A stretch of DNA of 64,000 nt from Fibrobacter sp. UWB15 (GCF_900177705.1 NZ_FXBA01000001.1:620001-684000); one strand, 5' to 3'. Numbered from the stretch's first letter, positions 43,318 to 50,716 are shown. The notes: generated by a model from the letters alone, not told the origin. A program made the numbers and translations.

Positions 43318-43588
43318 TGTCCACCTCGACAGATGTTATCGGTGGCAAGAAAATTTTCGGGTCGATGTAAAGGTCTTCAAGGATAGGGACCAGGTCGATA
43401 TAGTCCTCGACGAGTTTGTCCTTGTTCTGGCTATATACGGCATCGACCACCAGGTAGCCGTTGTCCCATTCCTTCACCTTTGCAATCTTGACAAGGCTAT
43501 ACGGCCCCTTGAACCGTATAGTCCGCCCGTTAAAGGAGAAGGATATGTAACATCCGTCATTTGACAGGATTGCCTTAGAATTGACCAT
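43298..43588 (-). CDS. 96-residue small beta protein, first gene of cassette 2
   Basis: The product reads DGCYISFSFNGRTIRFKGPY, VKEWDNGYLVVDAVYS, and DYIDLVPILEDLYIDPKIFL. I recognise this as a conserved small hypothetical family seen near DUF3791/DUF3990 genes but cannot name a function. It starts the minus-strand operon 43588-42706, in opposite orientation to cassette 1. Start ATG at 43588 has an AT-rich upstream region. Confidence 0.65.
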   Translation of the reverse strand: MVNSKAILSNDGCYISFSFNGRTIRFKGPYSLVKIAKVKEWDNGYLVVDAVYSQNKDKLVEDYIDLVPILEDLYIDPKIFLPPITSVEVDNVRATA

Positions 43589-43702
43589 GTTTGAAATGTA
43601 ATTTAATTGGCGGGCTTAGTCAATAGCCTTAGGGGTCTGACTAAATGCTCGCTGGGTGTGTTTAACCTCATTTTTGCCTAAAAACCACCTACAATAGGGT
43701 AA

Positions 43703-44262
43703 AGTCGCTTCCGCATTTGCGGGAGCGGCTTTTACATTGTGGGGGTGTTGCCTGAACTTTTGCTTTTGTTACAATGTCACTTGTGTTGAGCTGCGGGGGC
43801 AAATGTCCGGGCGGTTTTGTCACTTGTGCAAAACGGCCCGGTCTTTTGCCGGAGTGTCTTTTACACTTATGCGAAGGAGCCTGAACATTTGGCCGAGTAC
43901 CTTCACCGCTTAGGTGATGGTGCTCGGGCATTTGCAGGAGCAGCATTTACAAAGTGAGGTTCATGCTAGAGCATTTGCAGGAGTGGCATTATCACGGTGA
44001 TGAAATTGCTTGGGCTTTTGCGCGAGTGGTTTCATCACTTGTGCAAAGGTCCTCGGACAATTGCATAAGCGCTTTCTCCACTTGTGCAAAGGCGTTTGGA
44101 CATTTGCGGGAGTAGTTTTTACAAGGTGAAGTAGGTGCCTGGACTTTTGCCGGGGAGTGTTGCATTCTTGTGTAAAGGGGCCCGGGCAAATGTCCGAGGG
44201 GCAACACTACTTATGCAAAGGTGCTTGAACAATTGCTGGAGCTCCTTTTACATAGTGGGGAA
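43703..44262. repeat. degenerate 43-bp tandem array, about 13 units
   Basis: About 13 units of 42-44 bases follow one another, each of the form GGRCATTTGCnGGAGYGGYTTTnACA then CTTGTGCAAAGGNGCC with variation. In many units GCAAA at the end of one unit and TTTGC at the start of the next form an imperfect stem, for instance TTGTGCAA with TTGCATAA near 44040-44070. The period is not a multiple of three, so it is not a protein repeat. Identity between units is too low for CRISPR. No ORF in it is convincing on either strand. Confidence 0.8.
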
Positions 44263-44937
44263 GTCGCTTGTGATCCGCGCGATAATCATGTATATAAAAC
44301 GATTCGTCTATATGACGATGTTACTGATACACTCACGTTTTTTGCGGAAAATCTGAATTTTGGTAAGATGATTTCTGGTGGAAATCAACAAGGTGATTCG
44401 ACCAAATATTGTTATGATGACGATCCTTGGTATTGTGAAAATGGATGGGGTGGGCTTTATACCTGGGCTACCGCTATGGCTTTCCCCGCTGTTTGTGATT
44501 CTTCTCAAATGGGAAGTGAAAAATGCCCGAATACGACGGATGAGTCTAGGAATACTCTTGTACCACATAATTCGGAGTATGTTGTCCACCGGGGGATTTG
44601 CCCGGAAGGCTGGCACATTATGAATCAGGGGGAGTGGGTGGCTGCTATTAATGGGCATGGGGCGATGAATGGTAGTCAATATCTTAGTTCGGAGGTTTGG
44701 AATGAAGTCATGGAAAATCCGAGAGGTTTTTCTCTTTTGCCGGCAGGTTCATATGATTTTACAAATGGCCGGTTTGAAAGAATTATGGAATATGGGTATT
44801 ATTGGATTCCAAGAGAATATTCTGATGAACCTGAATTTTTAGGAAGTTGCACCTTTGTTGCGCATCGTTCGTTTAATAGATATGCAGAATTCGAAAAAAA
44901 AGGTGCACTTTCTATTCGTTGCGTAAAGGATTACTAA
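44221..44937 (+). pseudogene. FISUMP-domain protein, 5' truncated
   Basis: The 238-codon frame begins with GTG inside the 43-bp array. Recognisable sequence starts at about 44270 with DPRDNHVYKTIRL, then AENLNFGKM, KYCYDDDPWYCENGWGGLYTW, GICPEGWHIMNQGEW and SIRCVKDY, which is the FISUMP domain core and end. The usual signal peptide, lipobox and Ser-rich tether are absent, so export is unlikely. The 45377 gene shows the intact form. It looks like a gene whose 5' part was replaced by the repeat array. Confidence 0.75.
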
Positions 44938-44964
44938 TCCTTTAATTTTATCCTAGAATTTTAA

Positions 44965-45006
44965 ACAAAAAACCGGGCTGTGTTAAACGGCCCATTGGGA
45001 GTTATT
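44965..45006 (+). promoter_or_regulatory. hairpin-plus-ribosome-site leader of the LEPR-like ORF, copy 1
   Basis: CCGGGC-TGTGTTAAAC-GGCCC can form a hairpin, followed by ATTGGGAGTTATT and the ATG. The same layout (A run, GGGC hairpin, GGGAGTTATT, ATG of an MSKKN protein) is present at 46554-46593. Confidence 0.5.
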
Positions 45007-45363
45007 ATGTCCAAGAAGAACATCAAGAATAATAAGAAAAAAAATACTCACAAAAATTTCAAGATTGAAGCTTTAGAACCACGTTTGATGATAGATGCGT
45101 CTGCGGATAATTGGTTGGCCGAAAATGCCCTAACCCAATCAACGCAGATGAATTCTTTTGTTGATAATATTTGTGCTAGTTCTGCGGCAGGAGAAAATGA
45201 TGTTTTCGAAGGTGTAAAGAAAATTGATGGAGATAAGATTGAATCTGTAAAAATTAAGGATTTGATTGGTGCCCAAAGTATGGCATCTAGTTTGAAGTTT
45301 GGAAATGATTTTAAGAATATACATAATTATATTGAAAATTGCACTGTTGTGGTATTAGAATAA
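45007..45363 (+). CDS. short protein with LEPR-type motif
   Basis: A 118-residue product that begins with a basic tract (MSKKNIKNNKKKNTHKNFK) and then IEALEPRLMIDASADNW. This resembles the LEPR-XLL motif at the N-terminus of very large secreted repeat proteins. Here the protein ends after about 70 more residues with no repeats, so it is either a fragment or a short family member. ATG at 45007 has GGGAG 6 bases upstream. The following FISUMP gene starts 13 bases later. Confidence 0.55.
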   Translation: MSKKNIKNNKKKNTHKNFKIEALEPRLMIDASADNWLAENALTQSTQMNSFVDNICASSAAGENDVFEGVKKIDGDKIESVKIKDLIGAQSMASSLKFGNDFKNIHNYIENCTVVVLE

Positions 45364-45376
45364 AAAGGAAGTTAGA

Positions 45377-46516
45377 ATGAAAACAAAAAGTCTTTACTTT
45401 TGCGTAGTCTTGATGACCGTTATGGCGATTGTTGCCTGTGATGACAGTTCCAGCGGTGCCGGACCGGACCCGGTAGCGGAAGTTTCGTCCTCTAGTGGCG
45501 ATGACACAATCTCCTCGAGTTCTGTTACGGACAAAGGAACATCCTCGGGTGCTAGTTCGGTATCCAGCAGCGATATCTTTAGCTCAAGTTCAAAAAAAGA
45601 AACTGTTAAATCAAGCAGTAGCGCTTCACTTGTATCCAGCAGCTCGGTATCGATTGCTGATCAAAAGATCCCATGCGATATGCCTGAACATGGAATTTAC
45701 CATATCGGGGATGAAGAATTTGTATGTAAAGACGGTTTTCTTGTTCCTTATGTACCGCCATCTAGTTCGTCTGTGCAAGTTCGTCCATTTAAAGAAAGGT
45801 TCAAAGTAGACAGTGTCTTTAACGAAGAGAAATCGTATGGAACGTTCAAAGACCCGCGTGATGGGCAGGAATATAGGACCATCGTTATAAAAACTAAGTC
45901 TGCGACATCACCTGAGTTTGAAGTGTTTGCTCAAAATTTGAATTATGGTACCCAGGTGAATCTTGGAACGACTGTTTTTGATGATAATGAGGTTGAAAAA
46001 TTCTGCTATGACGATGATCCCTGGTATTGCGAGCATTATTTTGGAGGCTTATATTCTTGGAGCGAAACATTTGGACTCCCTAGGGCGTGTGATAGTGTGT
46101 GGACTGGAACGACGCCGAATTGTCCTGATTCCATTGCGACGGGAATAAAATCTGTTTATGATTGGAATTATCTTCAAATTCAAGGAATATGTCCGGAGGG
46201 TTGGCATGTGATGAATGAAAATGAATGGCGTGCCATGATACGAGGTGAAGAATCTGCATATAGATCTATATCGTTAGCTTCAGAGGGTGTAAATAGTAAT
46301 GGCTTTTCTGCTTTGTTTGGGGGTGGTGCGTATAATAATCAAGATGGATATTATTATGATCATATAGGAAAGTATGGTCGTTATTGGATTCCCAAGGAAT
46401 TTGATTCTGCAGCATTCTTGATGCGTTTAGATGAAACTGAATGGGATTTTTCCCGGTTAAAAAAGTTTTTTGGTCATTCAGTTCGCTGCGTTAAAGACTA
46501 TTCGTTTACGATGTAA
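45377..46516 (+). CDS. FISUMP-domain lipoprotein
   Basis: A 379-residue surface lipoprotein: lipobox IVAC (Cys near residue 21), a long Ser-rich tether (SSSSSVTDKG, SSSSKKETVKSSSSASLV), a small cysteine pair region (PCDMPEHGIYHIGDEEFVCKDG), and a FISUMP domain (DPRDGQEYRTIVIKT, QNLNYGTQVN, KFCYDDDPWYCEHYFGGLYSW, GICPEGWHVMNENEWRAM, HSVRCVKDY). The domain is a family hallmark of Fibrobacter with unknown function. AGGAAG lies shortly before the start. Confidence 0.88.
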   Translation: MKTKSLYFCVVLMTVMAIVACDDSSSGAGPDPVAEVSSSSGDDTISSSSVTDKGTSSGASSVSSSDIFSSSSKKETVKSSSSASLVSSSSVSIADQKIPCDMPEHGIYHIGDEEFVCKDGFLVPYVPPSSSSVQVRPFKERFKVDSVFNEEKSYGTFKDPRDGQEYRTIVIKTKSATSPEFEVFAQNLNYGTQVNLGTTVFDDNEVEKFCYDDDPWYCEHYFGGLYSWSETFGLPRACDSVWTGTTPNCPDSIATGIKSVYDWNYLQIQGICPEGWHVMNENEWRAMIRGEESAYRSISLASEGVNSNGFSALFGGGAYNNQDGYYYDHIGKYGRYWIPKEFDSAAFLMRLDETEWDFSRLKKFFGHSVRCVKDYSFTM

Positions 46517-46553
46517 ATTGATTTAGTTTCATTTTCGTTAAAAAGTTTAACAA

Positions 46554-46593
46554 AAAAAGAGGGCTTTGGGGAAAAGCCCTAAGGGAGTTATTT
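46554..46593 (+). promoter_or_regulatory. hairpin-plus-ribosome-site leader, copy 2
   Basis: GGGCTTT-GGGG-AAAAGCCC forms a strong hairpin, followed by TAAGGGAGTTATTT and ATG. It parallels the leader at 44965-45006 in both arrangement and the GGGAGTTATT ribosome site. The hairpin may also end the FISUMP transcript, although there is no T run. Confidence 0.5.
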
Positions 46594-46794
46594 ATGTCAA
46601 AGAAGAACAACAAGAGTAATAAGAAAAAGTCCATTCTTCCTTGCGTGCCAGATGGTGCTAATTCCACTCTTTCTTTTTTAGTGCTTTCAAATAATTTTGT
46701 TTCAAATCACGCTTGTTGCCAAAGAATGTCATTTCGGATTTTGAAAAAAGGCTGTTTTCAAGCTTTAGGCTTACAAGTTCCATTGTACAAATAA
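46594..46794 (+). pseudogene. truncated start of a second MSKKN (LEPR-like) gene
   Basis: The ORF begins MSKKNNKSNKKK, very close to the first residues of the 45007 gene, and uses the same ribosome site. After about 13 codons the similarity ends and the frame reads through antisense sequence of the DUF3800 gene. The junction is near 46633-46657, so only the beginning of the gene survived. Confidence 0.65.
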
Positions 46795-47350
46795 AGTCTG
46801 CAACTTGGAACAACTTGTAATCGGTTGGCATCACCTTTCGGAAAATCGGATTTGGCAAGAGTGCGTTAAATACAGATGACAAAAGCCTGCTCATTTCGAC
46901 CTGTCCGTTGTCATAGTAAATCTTGACATCGTCAAAAGTAAGAAATTCATCGTAATGTGCCCTTATAAACGAAGATATTAGCTTCGAAAGTTTGCCTGTC
47001 GCTTCTACAGAATCTTCGATGTGCTTCTTTTCGATGTAAAAACATTTGTATTGAACGTCAATTGAACGGATAAAGGCCATCATCTTGTTGAAAATGCGTC
47101 GCCGGTCAACAATGTCCATGTCTTTATAGATTTCTTCTTTGCGGATAATCGGACCGGTGTGAATGCAAAGATTGTTAAGTCCCAAGTAGGATAATTCCGT
47201 ATCTAGGCGATTGATTTTTTCTTGAATATCGACATCTTGACGATGGAACACCATCGTTATTATGTAATACGGGGAATGATAGCTATAGTCACCAAAGTCT
47301 CCCGATTCATCAATAAATACACTTAGTTCCTTCAAGATGTATTTCTCCAC
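46658..47350 (-). CDS. DUF3800 protein (RNase H-like fold)
   Basis: About 225-230 residues with DUF3800 marks: FIDESGDFGDYS at the start, YYDNGQVEMSRLLSSVF in the middle and KLFQVADFICTMELV near the end. The acidic residues in DESG, YDNGQ and VADF fit an RNase H-like active site. DUF3800 genes often lie in phage-defence or mobile regions. Start is GTG 47350, directly next to a T run, or more likely TTG 47335 with GGAG 9 bases upstream. Its 3' end abuts a broken gene. Confidence 0.75.
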   Translation of the reverse strand: MEKYILKELSVFIDESGDFGDYSYHSPYYIITMVFHRQDVDIQEKINRLDTELSYLGLNNLCIHTGPIIRKEEIYKDMDIVDRRRIFNKMMAFIRSIDVQYKCFYIEKKHIEDSVEATGKLSKLISSFIRAHYDEFLTFDDVKIYYDNGQVEMSRLLSSVFNALLPNPIFRKVMPTDYKLFQVADFICTMELVSLKLENSLFSKSEMTFFGNKRDLKQNYLKALKKKEWN

Positions 47351-47441
47351 AAAAAAAGCGAGGAACTTCCTCGCCAGTAGATGGACCTGGGTCTTTCGAC
47401 CAGCCCAAGAAGAATATACATAATTTTCTGAGGAAAGTCAA
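47351..47441 (-). ncRNA. short terminator-ended leader RNA before DUF3800
   Basis: On the minus strand TTGACT (47436-47441) and TATATT (47413-47418) have 17-base spacing. A transcript of about 56 bases would contain a hairpin with loop GAAA (GGTC-GAAA-GACC, 47390-47401) and then GCGAGG-AACTT-CCTCGC with seven T (47351-47374). The T run touches the GTG of DUF3800. It is either a small RNA or a leader that lets through transcripts only under some condition. Confidence 0.55.
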
Positions 47442-47499
47442 TAGGTGAATGAACAAAAAAGCACTATTTTGCATCCGCGTTAGGCCTCCAGCCACTTGC

Positions 47500-47700
47500 A
47501 GTTTTACTGCTTAGTGGCTATGGTCCCCTTTAGGGGAGATAGTGACCCCTTGGGGACAAGACCCGCGCAGCGGGGCTTGGTTCTGGGAGGTGAGCGGCAA
47601 GCGTAAGCGAAGCCGATTGCCCCCAGAATATAGCCCGACCCAGCCCACCCTCCGGCAGGCTCAGGGGCCTTGGGGCTGGGGAACGCCTAAATCCAGCTAA
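47500..47700. repeat. cluster of palindromic repeats
   Basis: Several repeat types lie together: CACTTGCAGTTTTACTGCTTAGTGG, whose GCTTAGTG word and the following GGTCCCC-TTT-AGGGGA hairpin recur inside tilS at 54587-54622; GACCCGCGCAGCGGGG; and a 48-base inverted element (47581-47628) with ends TTCTGGG and CCCAGAA. No gene is seen from about 47442 to 47709. Confidence 0.6.
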
Positions 47701-47742
47701 AAAAAAACAATGGAACCGAATACAATGGTTACTCTCGCTACC

Positions 47743-47791
47743 GTGAGCCAGAAAGCGACTCAGCGTGAGCGAGTCGTGCTGGCGAGAGAAC
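47743..47791 (+). mobile_element. small palindromic element in K pseudogene, copy 1
   Basis: A 49-base sequence runs from GTGAGCCAGAAAGCGACTC to GAGTCGTGCTGGCGAGAGAAC. Inner arms CGACTC/GAGTCG and outer arms GCCAG/CTGGC make it a hairpin. It is followed by AACAACC-AAA-GGTTGTT. The same element occurs at 48169-48216, so it is a dispersed, probably non-autonomous insertion. Confidence 0.65.
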
Positions 47792-48168
47792 AACCAAAGG
47801 TTGTTCGGTCATTATAGGGGTGCTGCAGCCGCTCTCGGCATTTCGGCAATGGGCTCCGCCCTTGGTTGCGGAACGGCTGGTATGTCCGCCATCACCATGT
47901 GGAAGAAGGCTTATGCCCAGGGCAAAAACGCCCTCTTTACGCTCCTGGTGTTCGTGGGTACCCCGATTTCCCAGACGATTTACGGTATGCTCCTGATGAA
48001 CTTCATCCTGAACAAGGCCGCTGAATCCGGCTTTACCAGCCGTGCTGCCTCGGCGCCGGTATCTTCGGCGGTCTTGGCATGATGGCTTCTGCTTGGTTCC
48101 AGGGTAAGGCTGCTGCAGTCGCTGCTGACGCCCTCGGCGAAACCGGCAAGGGCATGGTGAACTACCCT

Positions 48169-48216
48169 GTGAGCCAAAAAGCGACTCGTATTGACGAGTC
48201 GTGTTGGCGAGAGAAC
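48169..48216 (+). mobile_element. small palindromic element in K pseudogene, copy 2
   Basis: The second copy starts GTGAGCCAAAAAGCGACTCG and ends CGAGTCGTGTTGGCGAGAGAAC (22 bases split as CGAGTCGTG and TTGGCGAGAGAAC). It differs from copy 1 only in the loop and a few positions. It sits at the junction where copy-1-like sequence changes to copy-2-like sequence. Confidence 0.65.
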
Positions 48217-48341
48217 CAGCAACAAGGGCATTTTTTTAATGTGCATTTAGCTGGTCTGGTCGCTTGGGGTGCTCGGCGTCGGCGAAACCGTCGCGCTGTT
48301 CGTCATGGTGTTCTCCATGATGCTCGTGTCGTAGGACAAAG

Positions 48342-48448
48342 TGTCATCCTGAGCGAAGTTTCCTAAGGTCGGTGAGCCTGCCGAACCGCCGAAGGAAACG
48401 AAGTCGAAGGAACTCCTAAACAATGAAAATAGCGGGGCTATGCCCCGC
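48342..48448. repeat. second copy of the post-K repeat and decayed terminator
   Basis: The order TGTCATCCTGAGC, GTCGAAGGAACTCCTAAAC and GCGGGGC-TAT-GCCCCGC repeats the sequence after K copy 2 (41508-41603). The T run is missing here (TATTTCTG follows). This confirms that the duplicated unit extended past the K gene into its terminator. Confidence 0.8.
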
Positions 48449-48536
48449 TATTTCTGTAATACAAAAAGGAATCACGTTCGTGGGTCCTTTTTGTTTTGTC
48501 AAATTGAAAAGATGTTTTCGCTGGGAACAGAGCTTC

Positions 48537-49781
48537 TTATTTGCAGCAGCGGAAACCGACGTTGGGGTATTGGTTCTGCGGATAGAAACTGAACTTGTTG
48601 TCGGTGCACTTACTTTCGTTGTTGGTGTTCCAGGCACCGCCAGCGACTAAGTACATGTTCGGGTGTTCCTTGCTCGTGGTCGAGGTCCATTCCCAAAGGT
48701 TTCCGTTCATGTCGTACATGCCGTACCAGCTGCGGCACTGTTCCTTACGACCGCTGCGCTTGGCTGCCTTGGTGTTGGTGTTGCACTTGTTCTGCTTGTA
48801 GCTGTCGCCGTAGCTGTAGCGGGTGTTGTCCTTGCTTTTACAAGCGGCTTGCCATTCGGCGAGGCTACAGAGGTGCTTGCCTTCTTGTTCACAGAGCATT
48901 GCGGCCTGTTCTTGGCTCACCATGTCGCGGGGGAGTTCGTCGGCCTTGTTCGGGTATTCGTAGGCGTCTACGCAAACGGTCTTGCCGCCGAGCGGAACGG
49001 GGTAGGCGTTCTTGCCGCAAACGTTGTCGCTAGCCATGTCGTACTTGGCTTCTTCCCATGCAGAGCGGTTGCCCACGGAGTCTTCGGCGTAGAAGAATAC
49101 GGAGCCCGTCTTGTTGTATTCAATGGCCTTGCCCGCTTCTTGGGCATGGAGCGTATCGCCAATAGAAAGGAATGTCTTGCACTTGATTTCTTCGCACTTG
49201 ACTTTAAGCTTAATCGGGTCGTAGTAGCGGCCTGCGGGTGGTGCGATTTCAGCGACGGGCGGCACCTGGTCGGCGGCGCGAATGCTGTCTTGAATACGCT
49301 TCTTTTCAAGCGAGTCGGCCTTGGCTTTTTCGATGACGGCCAAGGAATCGGCGATGCGCTGCAGGCTATCCTGGCGTGCCTTTTCGATGGCGGCGAGGCT
49401 GTCCTTGATGTGATTCAGGCTGTCGCGCACGTGACGGATGCTGTCGCGGTTCACATTGTTCTGGAGTGCGGCCAGAGAATCAGCAATGCGCAGGCTATCG
49501 GCGATGCGTGCGCTGTCTGCGCTGAGTCTTGCCAGGGAGTCCGCCATGCGGATGCTGTCGGCGCGGGCCTGTTCCAAGGCGCGCAAGCTATCAAGCGTGT
49601 GGCGGCGCTGCATTTCAAGAGCGGTTTCCTGTTCCTTGGCCAGGGCGTCTTGCTTGATCTGGTCCAGGTGACACTGCACAATAAAAAGGGTTACAAGCAA
49701 AAGGAACATCAACACGAGAATCGCGATGTTCTTCTTTTTGCGGCGTGATTTTACCTGATCTTCTGTTTCGTTATTATTCAT
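48537..49781 (-). CDS. membrane-anchored coiled-coil protein with FGE-sulfatase domain
   Basis: A 414-residue protein. An N-terminal basic tract and membrane helix (NIAILVLMFLLLVTLFIV) come first, then a long coiled coil with repeated ADSLARI/DSIR units (residues about 45-170). A Pro-rich link leads to a formylglycine-generating-type domain: CVDAYEYPNKADELP, QAAMLCEQEGKHLCSLAEW, YGMYDMNGNLWEWTST, LVAGGAWN and VGFRCCK. The domain probably binds ligands or proteins at the surface; the catalytic cysteines of true FGE are not evident. Start has no clear ribosome site. Confidence 0.8.
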   Translation of the reverse strand: MNNNETEDQVKSRRKKKNIAILVLMFLLLVTLFIVQCHLDQIKQDALAKEQETALEMQRRHTLDSLRALEQARADSIRMADSLARLSADSARIADSLRIADSLAALQNNVNRDSIRHVRDSLNHIKDSLAAIEKARQDSLQRIADSLAVIEKAKADSLEKKRIQDSIRAADQVPPVAEIAPPAGRYYDPIKLKVKCEEIKCKTFLSIGDTLHAQEAGKAIEYNKTGSVFFYAEDSVGNRSAWEEAKYDMASDNVCGKNAYPVPLGGKTVCVDAYEYPNKADELPRDMVSQEQAAMLCEQEGKHLCSLAEWQAACKSKDNTRYSYGDSYKQNKCNTNTKAAKRSGRKEQCRSWYGMYDMNGNLWEWTSTTSKEHPNMYLVAGGAWNTNNESKCTDNKFSFYPQNQYPNVGFRCCK

Positions 49782-49796
49782 AAAAATCCTTTAAAC

Positions 49797-49876
49797 CAAT
49801 TACCTACTACCAACTTCCTACAGTCTTCTGTCAACCGTCTACTGTCTACTTCCTACTTCCTACTTCCTACTTCCTA
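49797..49876. repeat. intergenic word repeat (ACTTCCTACTTCC type)
   Basis: The gap between cdaA and the FGE-domain gene is filled by CCTACTACCAACTTCC, CGTCTACTGTCTAC and four ACTTCCT units. It is of the same kind as the arrays at 18955, 32052 and 62637. Confidence 0.85.
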
Positions 49877-50716
49877 CTACCCCGCCTTTTCTTCTGCGGT
49901 TTCGGGCTTGTTGCTTTCGCGCACGTCGTTAAAAAGTTCGCCCCAGTGGCGGATAATTTCTTGCTTGAGTTCAGCAACGCTGATGTTTCGGCGCAGCGTG
50001 TTACGGTAGGCGATAGAGATATAGCCCGTTTCTTCGGACACCACGATCACGAGGGCGTCGCATTCGGCAGCTAGTGCTTTTGCTGCGCGGTGACGCATGC
50101 CGTAACCCGCTTCTTTTTCGGCGTTACCCGTGGGCATGGGCAAAATACAGCCGGCGGCAATAATGCGCTTGGTGTTCATGATGACTGCACCATCGTGCAA
50201 AGCGGAATTCGGGAAGAAGAGGGCGCGCAAAAGTCTAGAACTGATTCGGGCATCCAAGATTTCACCGGTGTCGGCGTAGTTACGCAGGCCCACGCGCTTT
50301 TCAAGCACAATCAGGGCTCCCGTGTGCGTTTTTGCCAAGTCCTGGCAGGCGCTAGCGATTGTCTTGGTGATTTCGTCGAGGCCGCTCGAATGGAAAAACA
50401 GGTTATGAAAATCGAGCTTACTGGCTGCCTGACCGATACGGGTGAGGGCGCTTCGAATTTCGGGCTGGAAAAGAATCACAAGCGCGATAATACCGAGGGT
50501 TGCAAGGTTACTGATAAGCCACACGACGGTATGGAGTTCCCACCACTGCGCAATAATCCAGGCAAGAATCAGCAACAGGCCGCCGAAAATCATCTGGGCA
50601 GCGCGAGTGCCGCGGAACAGCAAGAAGATGTAGTAGATGATAATGGATATCAGGAGCACGTCCAGAATATCTGCCGGACGCACATCGATAATCCCGAATA
50701 GCTTAAACAGAATCAT
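49877..50716 (-). CDS. cdaA: diadenylate cyclase CdaA
   Basis: A 279-residue membrane-bound cyclase that makes the second messenger c-di-AMP from ATP. Three N-terminal helices (about residues 15-80) precede the DAC domain with LHDGAVIMN (DGA motif) and GMRHRAAKAL (RHR motif). It is encoded in the common folP-cdaA arrangement; the genes overlap by 14 bases. In other bacteria c-di-AMP controls potassium and wall homeostasis. No CdaR regulator gene follows. Confidence 0.95.
   Translation of the reverse strand: MILFKLFGIIDVRPADILDVLLISIIIYYIFLLFRGTRAAQMIFGGLLLILAWIIAQWWELHTVVWLISNLATLGIIALVILFQPEIRSALTRIGQAASKLDFHNLFFHSSGLDEITKTIASACQDLAKTHTGALIVLEKRVGLRNYADTGEILDARISSRLLRALFFPNSALHDGAVIMNTKRIIAAGCILPMPTGNAEKEAGYGMRHRAAKALAAECDALVIVVSEETGYISIAYRNTLRRNISVAELKQEIIRHWGELFNDVRESNKPETAEEKAG

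Larger units (their letters stand above)
47710..48334 (+). pseudogene. V-ATPase subunit K pseudogene, chimeric and interrupted
   Basis: The sequence begins like K copy 1 (ATGGAACCGAATACAATGG), is broken after about 10 codons by an 80-base insert, resumes with the copy-1 body (ALGISAMGSALGCGTAG, MWKKAYAQGKNALFTLL), loses 4 bases near 48040 (frameshift), and is broken again at about 48168 by a second insert. It ends like K copy 2 (GVGETVALFVMVFSMM-type end and TAGGACAAAGTGTCATCC). It is therefore a copy-1/copy-2 chimera and non-functional. The A-rich stretch with ACAATGG before the ATG also matches copy 1. Confidence 0.9.

Noticed and set aside
43689-44207. Minus-strand ORFs of 71-85 codons in the tandem array
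   Set aside because: They are low-complexity by-products of the 43-bp repeat, have no ribosome sites, and the period breaks any protein repeat.
43703-44262. CRISPR array
   Set aside because: Units vary throughout, there is no constant repeat with unique spacers, and no cas genes are in the window.
46594-46794. A functional 66-residue protein
   Set aside because: Only the first ~13 codons match the paralogue; the rest is antisense to the end of the DUF3800 gene.
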